NCBI RefSeq assembly: GCF_003324565.1
Contig: NZ_QOLA01000029.1
Coordinates: 1 to 64,000 of the forward strand
Direction: 5' to 3'
DNA length: 64,000 nt
Origin: Streptomyces sp. SDr-06
Lineage (GTDB): Bacteria; Actinomycetota; Actinomycetes; Streptomycetales; Streptomycetaceae
The notes beneath the pieces are model-generated. The model saw nothing but the letters and a program-made list of their open reading frames with translations, was not told the DNA's origin and searched no databases. The position numbers and the translations under genes are program-made. Every line of letters starts with the position of its first letter. Position 1 is the stretch's first letter. This document shows, in pieces, positions 18,563 through 26,786 of this stretch.

Positions 18563-19474
18563 TCAGAACGGATACCAGCGGACCGCGGGGTCCCCGTCGC
18601 GCAGCGAGGCCACGCGGCGGCGGAATTCGTCGAGCGCCTTCGGGTTGGTGGGGGCGTGCTGGGCGACCCAGGCGCAGCTGGCCGTCTCCCGCGCGCCCCG
18701 CAGCACCGCGCAGCCGTCCCACTCGCGTACGTCCCAGCCATAGGCGGTGACGAACGCGTCGTACTGCTCGGCGGGCAGGCCGTACCGGTCGCGGGACAGC
18801 GCCATGACGACCAGGTCGTGTTCGCGGAAGTCGGCGGAGAACGTCTCCAGGTCGACCAGGACCGGCCCTTCGGGGCCGATGTGCACATTGCGGGGGAGGG
18901 CGTCGCCATGGATGGGGCCGAGCGGCAGATGGGGAGTGAGCGCGGCGGCCGCGGCCGCGAAGCCGTCCCTGCGGGCCCTCAGATACGCGGCGTCGGCCGG
19001 GTCGATCGCGTCACCGGCCAGGCGTAGCCAGCGCTCGACACCCCCGAGGAGCTCACGGCGGGGCAGCGGAAAGGGAGGCTCCGGCAGGGCGTGGACGCGT
19101 CGCAGGAGTGCGGCCAGATCGGCCGGGGTGGCCGGGCGTTCGGCGGCGGGCAGCCGGTGCCACACGGTCACCGGGTGGCCCTCGACCAGCCGGGGCTCGG
19201 GTTCTGCGGCCCGGACCGCGGGGATGCCGGCCTCGGCGAGCCAGGTGGCGATGGCCAGTTCGCGCTCGGCGCGGTCGAGGAGCTCGGGGTGGGCGGTGGC
19301 ATCGCGGCCGACCTTGACCACCAGAGCGTCCGCCGGGGTGTGCGCGGCGCCGGGCAGCGCGAAGACCGCGTTCTCGCCCAGGGCCAGCAGCTCGGCCTCG
19401 GCGGCTCCGGCGAGACCGCCGGGGTCGCTCAGTGCCGCGGCGGCCAGCAGTTCGCGCGCCCGTGCCTCGTCCAT
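18563..19474 (-). CDS. Aminoglycoside phosphotransferase-like (APH) family protein
   Basis: 303 residues. The APH/choline-kinase-like core has LVVKVGRD (ATP-binding Lys), the Brenner motif PIHGDALPRNVHI (catalytic Asp and Asn) and VLVDLETFSADF (metal-binding Asp replacing DFG). TVWHRLPA precedes the catalytic half. Such genes are common in Streptomyces and most are not antibiotic-resistance enzymes; the acceptor is unknown. ATG at 19474 is preceded by GGGAG. It lies downstream of a strong terminator that closes the MMPL gene. Confidence 0.85.
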   Translation of the reverse strand: MDEARARELLAAAALSDPGGLAGAAEAELLALGENAVFALPGAAHTPADALVVKVGRDATAHPELLDRAERELAIATWLAEAGIPAVRAAEPEPRLVEGHPVTVWHRLPAAERPATPADLAALLRRVHALPEPPFPLPRRELLGGVERWLRLAGDAIDPADAAYLRARRDGFAAAAAALTPHLPLGPIHGDALPRNVHIGPEGPVLVDLETFSADFREHDLVVMALSRDRYGLPAEQYDAFVTAYGWDVREWDGCAVLRGARETASCAWVAQHAPTNPKALDEFRRRVASLRDGDPAVRWYPF

Positions 19475-19608
19475 GCTCGTCTCCCGGTGCTCGTCCCGTA
19501 CCGGCCAAGTCTCGCATTCAGGCAGGTCGTCCTGGTGTGCGGGCGGTGGTGGCCGCGTCCACGATCGAGCGGTCCGCGCGGGCACCCGGAGTGGGAGGGC
19601 GAGCGAGC

Positions 19609-19655
19609 AGAACCCGGCGGGCCATCAGCGACGGGCTGATGGCCCGCCAGGTTCT
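19609..19655 (-). terminator. Strong intrinsic terminator downstream of the MMPL transporter gene
   Basis: A nearly perfect 21-position stem: AGAACC at 19609, one C-A mismatch, then a 14-bp arm GGCGGGCCATCAGC (19616-19629) paired with GCTGATGGCCCGCC (19635-19648), and GGTTCT closing at 19655. The loop is 5 nt. It is symmetrical and should work in both directions. Confidence 0.85.
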
Positions 19656-19707
19656 GGACCGGGGGCGGCTCCCTGAGGCCGCCGCCCCCGGCATCCGGCC
19701 GGGTCCG

Positions 19708-21993
19708 TCAGACCCGTACCGCTCCCTCCGGGTGCCCCGGCCCGTCCCCCGAACGGGCCGGGGCGGTCTGTGCCGGCGCGTGCGCCGGGTCCTCGTGGGT
19801 GAGGTCGGGCAGCCAACGCAGCCACGTCGGGAAGTACCAGTTGCGGTCGCCGAGCAGCGCCATCACCGCCGGGAGCAGGACGCCGCGGATCAGGGTCGCG
19901 TCGATCAGGACGGCGGTGGCCAGGCCCACGCCCATCTGCTTCATCGACTGCATGGACAGCGTGCCGAAGATCGCGAAGACCGCCACCATGATGATGGCCG
20001 CGCTCGTCACCACCCCCGCCGTCGTCACCACGCCGTGGGCGACGGCGTCCCGGGTCGTACGGCCCTGGAGCTTCGCCTCGCGGATCCGGGAGACCACGAA
20101 GACGTGGTAGTCCATCGACAGGCCGAACAGGATGACGAAGAGGAAGAGCGGCAGCCAGGACACGATCGCGCCGACACCCTGCGCACCGACCAGCGAGGCG
20201 CCCCAGCCGTGCTGGAACACGGCGGTCAGGATGCCGTAGGCGGCGCCCACCGACAGGAGGTTGAGCACGATCGAGGTGACGGCGATGGTGAGGGACCGGA
20301 AGCAGAGCAGCATCAGAAGGAAGGCGAAGACGACGACGAACGCGAAGACCGGGGCGACCGCACCGACGATCTGGGCGTTGAAGTCCTTCGACCCCGCGAC
20401 CTGACCGGTGATGGGCGCCTTGAGGCCCGCCACCTTGCCGAGCGTGTCGGGGCGTACGTGGTCGCGGAGCAGGTCCAGGCTCTTCTCGGCCCTGCCCTGG
20501 TCGGAGCCGCCGACCAGCGGGACCGAGATGGTCGCCACGTTCTCGGCGTCGTGCGTGGCGAGGACGACCGGGCCGTGGGAGGCGCCCGAACCGAGCGCCT
20601 GCGCACGGAAGTCCGCGAGCGCCTTGCGGACCTCGGGGGCGTTGATGTCGGCGGCCTTCACCACGACCTCGGCCGGGCTCGCCCCGCCGGGGAAGGCCTC
20701 GTTCACGCGGTCGTAGGTGCGCACGACCGGCAGCGAGTCGCCGAATTCCTGGTCCAGGGTGAGGTTCTGGGTGTGCATGCCGAGTGCGGGCAGCGCGATG
20801 GCGACCAGCGCGCCCGCCGCCACGATCAGGGCGGTCCTCGGCCTGCGCAGGACTGCGCCGAGGACGGCGCGCCAGATACGGCTCTCGCCGTTCCGGTTGG
20901 CCGTGCCGCCCTTGAGCCGGTTCAGGAACGGGACGCGGCCCTTCTCCACACGCTCGCCGAGCAGCGAGAGCAGTGCGGGCAGCACGGTCACCGAGCCGAC
21001 CATCGCGACCGCGACGACCATCAGGGAGGCCAGGCCCATGGCCTCGAACTCCGCGAGACCGGTGAAGAGCATGCCCGCCATGGCGACGCACACCGTCACC
21101 CCGGAGACGATGATCGCCCGGCCGCTGGTGGCGGCCGCGATCCGCAGCGCCGTCTGCGCGTCGCGCCCGGCGGCCCGCTCCTCGCGCTCGCGGCGCAGAT
21201 AGAACAGGCAGTAGTCGACGCCGACGGCCAGACCCACCAGGAGCATCACCGAGTTGGCGGTGTCGCTCATCGGCTGGAGGTGGCTGACCACGGCCATCAG
21301 GCCCATCGTCGCGACGATCGCGGTCAGCGCGAGGGCCACCGGGAGGAGCGCCGCGACCAGGGCGCCGAACGCGATGAGCAGGATGCCGAAGGCGACGGGC
21401 ACCGCCGAGTACTCGGCCTGCTTGAAGTCGTCGCCGAACGCGTCGCTGAACGTCTTGCTCATGCTGGCGCCGCCGATCTCCTCGATCCGCAGCCCCGGGT
21501 GGTCCTTCTGCACGGCGGCCACCGCGTCGAGGACCGGCGCGACGCGGTCCTTGGCGGTGTCCGGATCGCCGCGCACGTCGAACTGGACGAGGGCGCTGTG
21601 CCCGTCCTTGGAGATGGTCCGGGTGTCGTACGGAGAGGTCACCTTGGTGACCTGGCCCGTGCCCTCGACCGCCTTCAGCACGGCGGCCACCGCCGAGCGG
21701 AACTCCGGCGCGGTGGCGTTCGCCGCCGAACCGCCCTGTCCCACGGACTGGATGAGCACGGTCTCGCCCGCCGGCTCCTTCAGACCCGCGTCCTCGATGA
21801 TCCCCGCGGCCTGGCCGACCTCGCCCGACAACTGCCGGCTCTGCTGCACATCGGTCCGCCCCGACGCCGATCCCACCACCGTCGCCAGGACGACGAACAG
21901 CAGCCAGATCAGTACCGCCGCCCATCGATGGCGCGCGCTCCAGCCACCCGCCCGGGCGGCGACGCCGCGCACCTTCGTGACCCCATGCCCCAT
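19708..21993 (-). CDS. MMPL/RND family membrane transporter
   Basis: 761 residues. The layout is typical of MMPL proteins: one N-terminal membrane helix (WAAVLIWLLFVVLATVVG), a large extracytoplasmic loop, about five helices around GVDYCLFYLRRERE (MMPL/RND proton-relay segment), then the same arrangement repeated with FGLSMDYHVFVVSRIRE. Such proteins use the proton gradient to export lipids, polyketides or peptides. ATG at 21993 follows GGGGGAAGCGGG. No lipid or mycolate genes are nearby. The neighbouring gene on the other strand is a secreted protease. Substrate unknown. Confidence 0.92.
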   Translation of the reverse strand: MGHGVTKVRGVAARAGGWSARHRWAAVLIWLLFVVLATVVGSASGRTDVQQSRQLSGEVGQAAGIIEDAGLKEPAGETVLIQSVGQGGSAANATAPEFRSAVAAVLKAVEGTGQVTKVTSPYDTRTISKDGHSALVQFDVRGDPDTAKDRVAPVLDAVAAVQKDHPGLRIEEIGGASMSKTFSDAFGDDFKQAEYSAVPVAFGILLIAFGALVAALLPVALALTAIVATMGLMAVVSHLQPMSDTANSVMLLVGLAVGVDYCLFYLRREREERAAGRDAQTALRIAAATSGRAIIVSGVTVCVAMAGMLFTGLAEFEAMGLASLMVVAVAMVGSVTVLPALLSLLGERVEKGRVPFLNRLKGGTANRNGESRIWRAVLGAVLRRPRTALIVAAGALVAIALPALGMHTQNLTLDQEFGDSLPVVRTYDRVNEAFPGGASPAEVVVKAADINAPEVRKALADFRAQALGSGASHGPVVLATHDAENVATISVPLVGGSDQGRAEKSLDLLRDHVRPDTLGKVAGLKAPITGQVAGSKDFNAQIVGAVAPVFAFVVVFAFLLMLLCFRSLTIAVTSIVLNLLSVGAAYGILTAVFQHGWGASLVGAQGVGAIVSWLPLFLFVILFGLSMDYHVFVVSRIREAKLQGRTTRDAVAHGVVTTAGVVTSAAIIMVAVFAIFGTLSMQSMKQMGVGLATAVLIDATLIRGVLLPAVMALLGDRNWYFPTWLRWLPDLTHEDPAHAPAQTAPARSGDGPGHPEGAVRV

Positions 21994-22041
21994 GTCCCGC
22001 TTCCCCCCTGGTGGTGGACGACGGCCGGGTGCCGTCGCCAC

Positions 22042-22404
22042 CCTTCGACGCTAGGGGCGCGATCCGGCCGCCTCGTCCTGCTCCCAGGTGAGCTCGTGGG
22101 ACTCCGGCTCATCCCTGCGGTGTGGCGACATCCCCACCGAGGAGTACCGAAGCCCCTTACACGTAAAGGGAGTTGAAGCGGACTCAAGGTCGACGAGTTC
22201 ACACAGCGTGTCCACCAGCCCTCCACAGAGCCCGAGTTGCCCCCTGCTGGCCGGTTTCTGATTACAGAAGATTGTTGAGTAAGTCACAGCTGAATGAAGG
22301 CCTTGATCTGCGCTCGTCAATCGGCAAGGGTTTCGAACCAGCCCCGGAAAGTTTCCGTCCGGTAGGCAAACCCCCCACAAATAGTGACGAGGAGACCCCT
22401 CTTC
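22042..22404. promoter_or_regulatory. Divergent region between MMPL and subtilase genes
   Basis: 363 bp including coding-start flanks, and less GC-rich than surrounding genes. An imperfect inverted repeat CCCC-TTAC-AC-GTAA-AGGG at 22153-22170 is a candidate operator. The SD of the protease gene (GAGGAG) lies at the right end. I cannot place the promoters firmly. Confidence 0.4.
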
Positions 22405-23613
22405 ATGGCATCTCACAAGCGTGCGAGCAAGAAGATCAAGCTCACCGCAGCCATAACCGCCGTCGTAGCGGCGGCCGGAGTGACCGCGCTGAACTCCCCG
22501 TTCGCCGGAGCCGCCCCCGCCGAAGGCACGGTCTTCGGACTGAACGCCCAGGACGCGGTCGATGGAAGCTACATCGTCCTCCTCGACAAGTCGGCGACGG
22601 CCGAAGCCAAGCGCAAGCTCGCCGAGGAATACGGCGGAACGTTGCGTCGCGACTACTCCTCCTCCCTCAACGGCTTCTCCGCGAGCGGGCTTTCGCAGAC
22701 CCAGGCCAAGCGTCTGGCCGCAGATCCCTCCGTCGGCAAGGTCGTACAGAACAAGAAGTTCCACATCAACGCGGAGCAGGCGAACCCGCCGTCGTGGGGC
22801 CTGGACCGGATCGACCAGACCGACACCAAGGGCGACGGCACGTACAAGTACCCGGACAGCGCCGGGGACGGCGTCACCGCGTACGTGATCGACACCGGAG
22901 TCCGCATCTCCCACAAGGACTTCGGCGGGCGGGCCTCCTACGGCTTCAACGCGGTCGACAACAACGACAAGGCCGACGACGGCAACGGCCACGGCACGCA
23001 CGTCGCGGGCACCATCGCGGGGACCGAGCACGGCGTGGCCAAGAAGGCGAAGATCGTCGCGGTGCGGGTCCTCGACAACCAGGGCTCCGGCAGCACCGAG
23101 CAGGTCGTCGCGGGCATCGACTGGGTCACCAAGAACCACAAGGGCCCCTCGGTCGCCAACCTCAGCCTCGGCGGCACCGCCGACCCGGCGCTCGACGAGG
23201 CCGTCCAGAAGGCGATCGCCTCCGGGGTCACCTTCGGAGTGGCGGCCGGAAACGAGTCCGCCGACGCGGGCAACGGCTCGCCGTCGCGCGTCAAGGAGGC
23301 GATCACCGTCGCCTCCTCCACCAAGGACGACCAGCAGTCCAGCTTCTCCAACTTCGGCTCCGTGGTGGACCTTTACGCCCCCGGCTCGGACATCACCTCC
23401 GACTGGAACACCAGCGACACCGCCACCAACACCATCTCCGGTACGTCCATGGCGACCCCGCATGTCGTCGGCGCGGCAGCGGTCTACCTCGCCGGCCACA
23501 AGGACGCCAACCCGGCCCAGGTCTCCGACGCCCTCACCAAGGGCGCCACGGCGGACAAGATCTCCAACGCGAGTCCGGGCACCCCGAACAAGCTGCTGAA
23601 GATCGTCGAGTAG
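22405..23613 (+). CDS. Secreted S8 (subtilisin-like) serine protease
   Basis: 402 residues. A signal peptide (KR-rich start, hydrophobic core to about residue 37) is followed by an I9 inhibitor propeptide (SYIVLLDKSATAEAKRKL, about 55-120) and the peptidase domain from about 128. The catalytic triad is Asp163 (VIDTGV), His196 (GHGTHVAGT) and Ser348 (SGTSMATPH), with oxyanion Asn283 (AAGNES). It resembles the proteinase K/aqualysin branch. The product is exported and self-processed, for extracellular protein degradation. It is followed by its own terminator. Confidence 0.95.
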   Translation: MASHKRASKKIKLTAAITAVVAAAGVTALNSPFAGAAPAEGTVFGLNAQDAVDGSYIVLLDKSATAEAKRKLAEEYGGTLRRDYSSSLNGFSASGLSQTQAKRLAADPSVGKVVQNKKFHINAEQANPPSWGLDRIDQTDTKGDGTYKYPDSAGDGVTAYVIDTGVRISHKDFGGRASYGFNAVDNNDKADDGNGHGTHVAGTIAGTEHGVAKKAKIVAVRVLDNQGSGSTEQVVAGIDWVTKNHKGPSVANLSLGGTADPALDEAVQKAIASGVTFGVAAGNESADAGNGSPSRVKEAITVASSTKDDQQSSFSNFGSVVDLYAPGSDITSDWNTSDTATNTISGTSMATPHVVGAAAVYLAGHKDANPAQVSDALTKGATADKISNASPGTPNKLLKIVE

Positions 23614-23637
23614 ACGGCGTCCGGCAGCACTGAACGG

Positions 23638-23675
23638 CGGCCCCCGCGCCCGTCCCCCACGGGGCGCGGGGGCCG
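23638..23675 (+). terminator. Intrinsic terminator of the protease gene
   Basis: A perfect 14-bp stem, CGGCCCCCGCGCCC (23638-23651) and GGGCGCGGGGGCCG (23662-23675), with a 10-nt loop. It lies 25 bp after the stop codon. Confidence 0.8.
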
Positions 23676-23690
23676 TCCTAGGGTGTGCCC

Positions 23691-24248
23691 ATGACGACGA
23701 CGTACGCCGCTCTGCTGCGCGGCATCAATGTGGGCGGGAACCGGAAGGTTCCCATGGCCGAGCTCCGAAAGGTCCTGGGCGAGCTGGGCCACGATGCTGT
23801 GAAGACGTACCTCAACAGCGGTAACGCCGTCTTCACCGCCGCCCGCGACGACCCGGACGCGCTCGCCGCCGACCTGGAGGCCGCCCTGGAGAAGCGCTTC
23901 GGCTTCCACGTCGCCTGCATGGTGCGCGGCGGCCCCTACCTCCGGTCCGTCCTGGACGCCTGCCCCTTCCCGGCCGCCGAGCTGGAGGGCAAGCAGCTGC
24001 ACGCGACGTTCTTCGGGGGCCCGACGGTCACCGCCGACCGCTTCGCCTCGATCGACCGGGCCGCCTTCCTCCCGGAGGAGTTCCGCCTGGGCGACCAGGT
24101 GCTCTATCTGTACGCGCCCCAGGGCGTCGGGCGGTCGCCGCTCGCCGCCGCCCTGTCCCGGCCCGGCCTGCTCAAGGGGGTCGACGTGACCTCGCGCAAC
24201 TGGAACACCGTCAAGGCGCTGGTGGGGATGACAGAGGCGGGAGCCTGA
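23691..24248 (+). CDS. DUF1697 domain protein
   Basis: 185 residues. It opens TTYAALLRGINVGGNRKVPMAEL and continues VKTYLNSGNAVFTA, the signature of DUF1697. The C-terminal RNWNTVKALVGM is also conserved in that family. It is cytosolic with unknown biochemical function. ATG at 23691 is used; a GTG two codons upstream is possible. It ends 9 bp from the convergent aldo/keto reductase gene. Confidence 0.92.
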   Translation: MTTTYAALLRGINVGGNRKVPMAELRKVLGELGHDAVKTYLNSGNAVFTAARDDPDALAADLEAALEKRFGFHVACMVRGGPYLRSVLDACPFPAAELEGKQLHATFFGGPTVTADRFASIDRAAFLPEEFRLGDQVLYLYAPQGVGRSPLAAALSRPGLLKGVDVTSRNWNTVKALVGMTEAGA

Positions 24249-24257
24249 GCCGGGCCG

Positions 24258-25106
24258 TCATGCCCGAACCGCGTCCAGCTCCTCCAACTCGGCCTGGCGC
24301 AGGTGGATATGAGCCGCGTCCAGATTCTCGTCCAGATGATCGAGGGAGCCGGTGCCGGGGGTCGGGCACAGGACGGGGGAGCGGTGCAGCAGCCAGGCGA
24401 GGGCGATCTGTCCCCTGGTCGCGCGGTGCCGCCCCGCGATCCGGTCGAGCGCGGCCGCCGCGTCGCCGGTGAGGGCGCCGTTGGCCAGCGGGAACCAGGG
24501 CAGAAACGCCAGGCCGTGCGCCTCGCACAGGGCGAGGACCGCCTCCGACTCCCGGTCCAGGAGGTTGAAGCGGTTCTGCACCGAGGCGACGCGGGTCAGC
24601 CGGAGCGCCTGCTCCACCTGCTCGGCGGAGACGGTGTCCAGGCCGATGTGCCGGATCTTGCCCTCCCGCCTCAACTCGTCGAGCGTGCCCAGCTGTTCGG
24701 CCGGCGGTACCTCGGGGTCGAGCCGGTGCAGCTGGTACAGGTCGATCGTCTCCACCCGCAGCCGGCGCAGGCTCGCCTCGCACATCGCCCGCAGCTGCTC
24801 CGGCCTTCCCGCGATGTGCCAGGCGCTGTCGCTGGTCCGTACGACACCGCCCTTGGTCGCGACCACCACCTCGGCGGGGTAGGGATGGAGGGCCTCCGCG
24901 ACGAGCTCCTCGGCCAGGCCGGGACCGTAGTTGTCGGCGGTGTCGATCAGCGTGACGCCGCGCTCGACCGCCCGGCGCAGCACCGCGAGGGCGTCCGCCC
25001 GAGCGCCCCGGGGTCCCCAGTAGCCGGGGCCCGTGAGCTGGGCGGTGCCGAAGCCGAGCCGTCGCAGGGGGCGGTCCCCGCCGAGCGCAAAGGTCTCAGA
25101 GGTCAT
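24258..25106 (-). CDS. Aldo/keto reductase
   Basis: 282 residues, NADPH-dependent TIM barrel. Catalytic tetrad segments are visible: LIDTADNYGPG (Asp, Tyr), VVATKGGV (Lys) and DLYQLHRLD (His). The cofactor region WLLHRSPVLCPTPGTGSLDHLDEN is typical. It reduces an unidentified aldehyde or ketone. ATG at 25106 fits the normal family N-terminus LGGDRPLRRLGFGTAQL. Confidence 0.92.
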   Translation of the reverse strand: MTSETFALGGDRPLRRLGFGTAQLTGPGYWGPRGARADALAVLRRAVERGVTLIDTADNYGPGLAEELVAEALHPYPAEVVVATKGGVVRTSDSAWHIAGRPEQLRAMCEASLRRLRVETIDLYQLHRLDPEVPPAEQLGTLDELRREGKIRHIGLDTVSAEQVEQALRLTRVASVQNRFNLLDRESEAVLALCEAHGLAFLPWFPLANGALTGDAAAALDRIAGRHRATRGQIALAWLLHRSPVLCPTPGTGSLDHLDENLDAAHIHLRQAELEELDAVRA

Positions 25107-25277
25107 GGCGGGACGGTATCGGACCCCTGCGGACCCCGGCCCGTGCGTCCCTTCGCGATCCGGGGCGCCTGGCTGCGGCGCGCCCGGGCCAGGGAGGCGG
25201 GCCGGTGCGAAATGGCCCAGTGAATGTAGGGGGCAATGGCCCATGGCCGAGGGCCACTGCCGGGCTAGGGTCGACCC

Positions 25278-25931
25278 ATGACCAACACGACGACGGACAC
25301 CACGACCCACACCGCGACGGACGCGCAGCGCGCCACCGTCGACTTCTACTTCGACCCGGCCTGCCCCTTCGCCTGGATCACCTCCCGCTGGATGCTGGAG
25401 GTCGAGAAGCACCGCGACATCGAGCTGAGATTCCGGCCGATGAGCCTGTACCTGCACAACACGGGCAACGAACTCCCTGACTGGTACCGGGACTTGGTGG
25501 ACCGCTCGATCGGTCCCGTCCGGGTCGCGGTCGCGGCGGCCGAGGCGCACGGCGACCAGGTGCTGCGCGACCTGTACACCGCGTTCGGCACCCGCATCCA
25601 CCAGGACAAGAACCAGGACTTCGACGAGGTGATCGTCCAGTCCCTCGAAGAGCTCGGCCTGCCCGCCTCGCTCGCCGCCGCGGCCCACGACCCCGCGTAC
25701 GACGAGGCCGTGCGCCGCAGCCACGACGCGGGCAAGGACCCGGCCGAGGACGGCTACGTCGGCACCCCGACCATGCACCTGGACGGCAAGGTCTACTTCG
25801 GCCCGGTGCTCAGCTCGATTCCGCGCGGCGAGGAGGCGGGGCGGCTCTTCGACAGCGTGCGCACGATCGCCGCGTACCCGGACTTCTTCGAGCTCAAGCG
25901 GACCCGGACGGGATCGCTCAACTTCGACTGA
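25278..25931 (+). CDS. DsbA-like protein of the mycothiol-dependent Rv2466c type
   Basis: 217 residues, thioredoxin-fold DsbA family without a signal peptide. The active-site segment reads FYFDPACPFAWITSRWM, with one Cys and Ala in place of the second Cys (CPFA instead of CPxC). This matches the actinobacterial group related to mycobacterial Rv2466c, which reduces nitro compounds with mycothiol. The cis-Pro segment GYVGTPTMHLDGKVYFGPVL is also typical. A one-Cys site would favour a mixed-disulfide mechanism with mycothiol. A TIGR03086 gene follows. Confidence 0.85.
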   Translation: MTNTTTDTTTHTATDAQRATVDFYFDPACPFAWITSRWMLEVEKHRDIELRFRPMSLYLHNTGNELPDWYRDLVDRSIGPVRVAVAAAEAHGDQVLRDLYTAFGTRIHQDKNQDFDEVIVQSLEELGLPASLAAAAHDPAYDEAVRRSHDAGKDPAEDGYVGTPTMHLDGKVYFGPVLSSIPRGEEAGRLFDSVRTIAAYPDFFELKRTRTGSLNFD

Positions 25932-26001
25932 GGTCGCCCGTGGGGGAGTGCTGTCGCGTTTTTTCAATACGCGGCACGGGGCGCGACGGGACGCTGCTCC
26001 C

Positions 26002-26580
26002 ATGAAGAGCGAACACCGTGCCATGACCGAATGCGCAGCCGAGGCCGCCCGCATCGCGCGCGGCGTCACCCCCGACCGGCTCGCCGGGCCCACTCCCTGC
26101 GCGGAGTGGGACGTGCGGGCGCTGGTCAACCACTGGGTCCTGTACACCTCGCACGGCCTGGAGCACCGCGCCCTGCGCAAGCCGCTGCCGGACGAGCTCG
26201 GCGCGCGCGACTTCACCGCCGACGCCGACTGGGCGCAGCGGTACGCCGCCCAGCTCGACCGGGCCGTGGCCGCCTGGGCCGACCCGGCCGTGTGGGAGGG
26301 CGACGTCGACCTGGGCGGGGCGGCGCTGCCCGCCCGGCAGATCGCCTCGATGGTCGTCAAGGAGATGGTGGTGCACGGCTGGGACGTCGCGCGCGCCACC
26401 GGACAGCAGGTCCGGCTCTCCGAGGAGTCGGCCGCCTTCGTCCTGAAGGTCGTCGAGGACAACGCCGAGCTCTACCGCCAGTACCAGGGCTTCGCCGACC
26501 CGGTCGAACCGCCCGCCGACGCCGACACCCTGGAGCGGGCCCTGTCGGCATCGGGCCGCGACCCGCACTGGGCCGCCTGA
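26002..26580 (+). CDS. TIGR03086-type metal-binding protein (DinB/maleylpyruvate isomerase fold)
   Basis: 192 residues. TPCAEWDVRALVNHWV carries the first metal-binding His, and KEMVVHGWDVARATGQ the second region, as in the mycothiol-dependent maleylpyruvate isomerase/DinB superfamily. The closing FADPVEPPADADTLERALSASGRDPHW is the usual TIGR03086 end. Function unknown; mycothiol-S-transferase activity is a family-based guess, supported weakly by the adjacent Rv2466c-like gene. The start at MKSEHRAM fits the family. Confidence 0.88.
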   Translation: MKSEHRAMTECAAEAARIARGVTPDRLAGPTPCAEWDVRALVNHWVLYTSHGLEHRALRKPLPDELGARDFTADADWAQRYAAQLDRAVAAWADPAVWEGDVDLGGAALPARQIASMVVKEMVVHGWDVARATGQQVRLSEESAAFVLKVVEDNAELYRQYQGFADPVEPPADADTLERALSASGRDPHWAA

Positions 26581-26710
26581 GCCCTGCCCGGGGCCACGGG
26601 TCCGTGGATCCTGGCGCGCTCGGCGGCTGGACCATCCACTCGGTCCTGACCAAGTGATCCGATGACTATCGAGAGTTGGGGAGAATTCGAGGACGGTTCT
26701 GGGTGATGTG

Positions 26711-26740
26711 TTGACCGTGCTGCGTCAGTGCTCCTACCTT
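26711..26740 (+). promoter_or_regulatory. Candidate housekeeping-type promoter for the beta-helix gene
   Basis: TTGACC (26711-26716) and TACCTT (26735-26740) are separated by 18 bp and lie 46 bp before the start codon. This is a fair match to HrdB-type -35/-10 elements. Confidence 0.5.
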
Positions 26741-26786
26741 TTCAGGGGCTCAAGGGTCCGATCCTGTGAGCCCCTTGGGAGGGAAC

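Noticed and set aside
18563..19474. An aminoglycoside resistance gene
   Set aside because: Only the general APH fold is visible; many such genes in Streptomyces have other substrates, and there is no resistance context.
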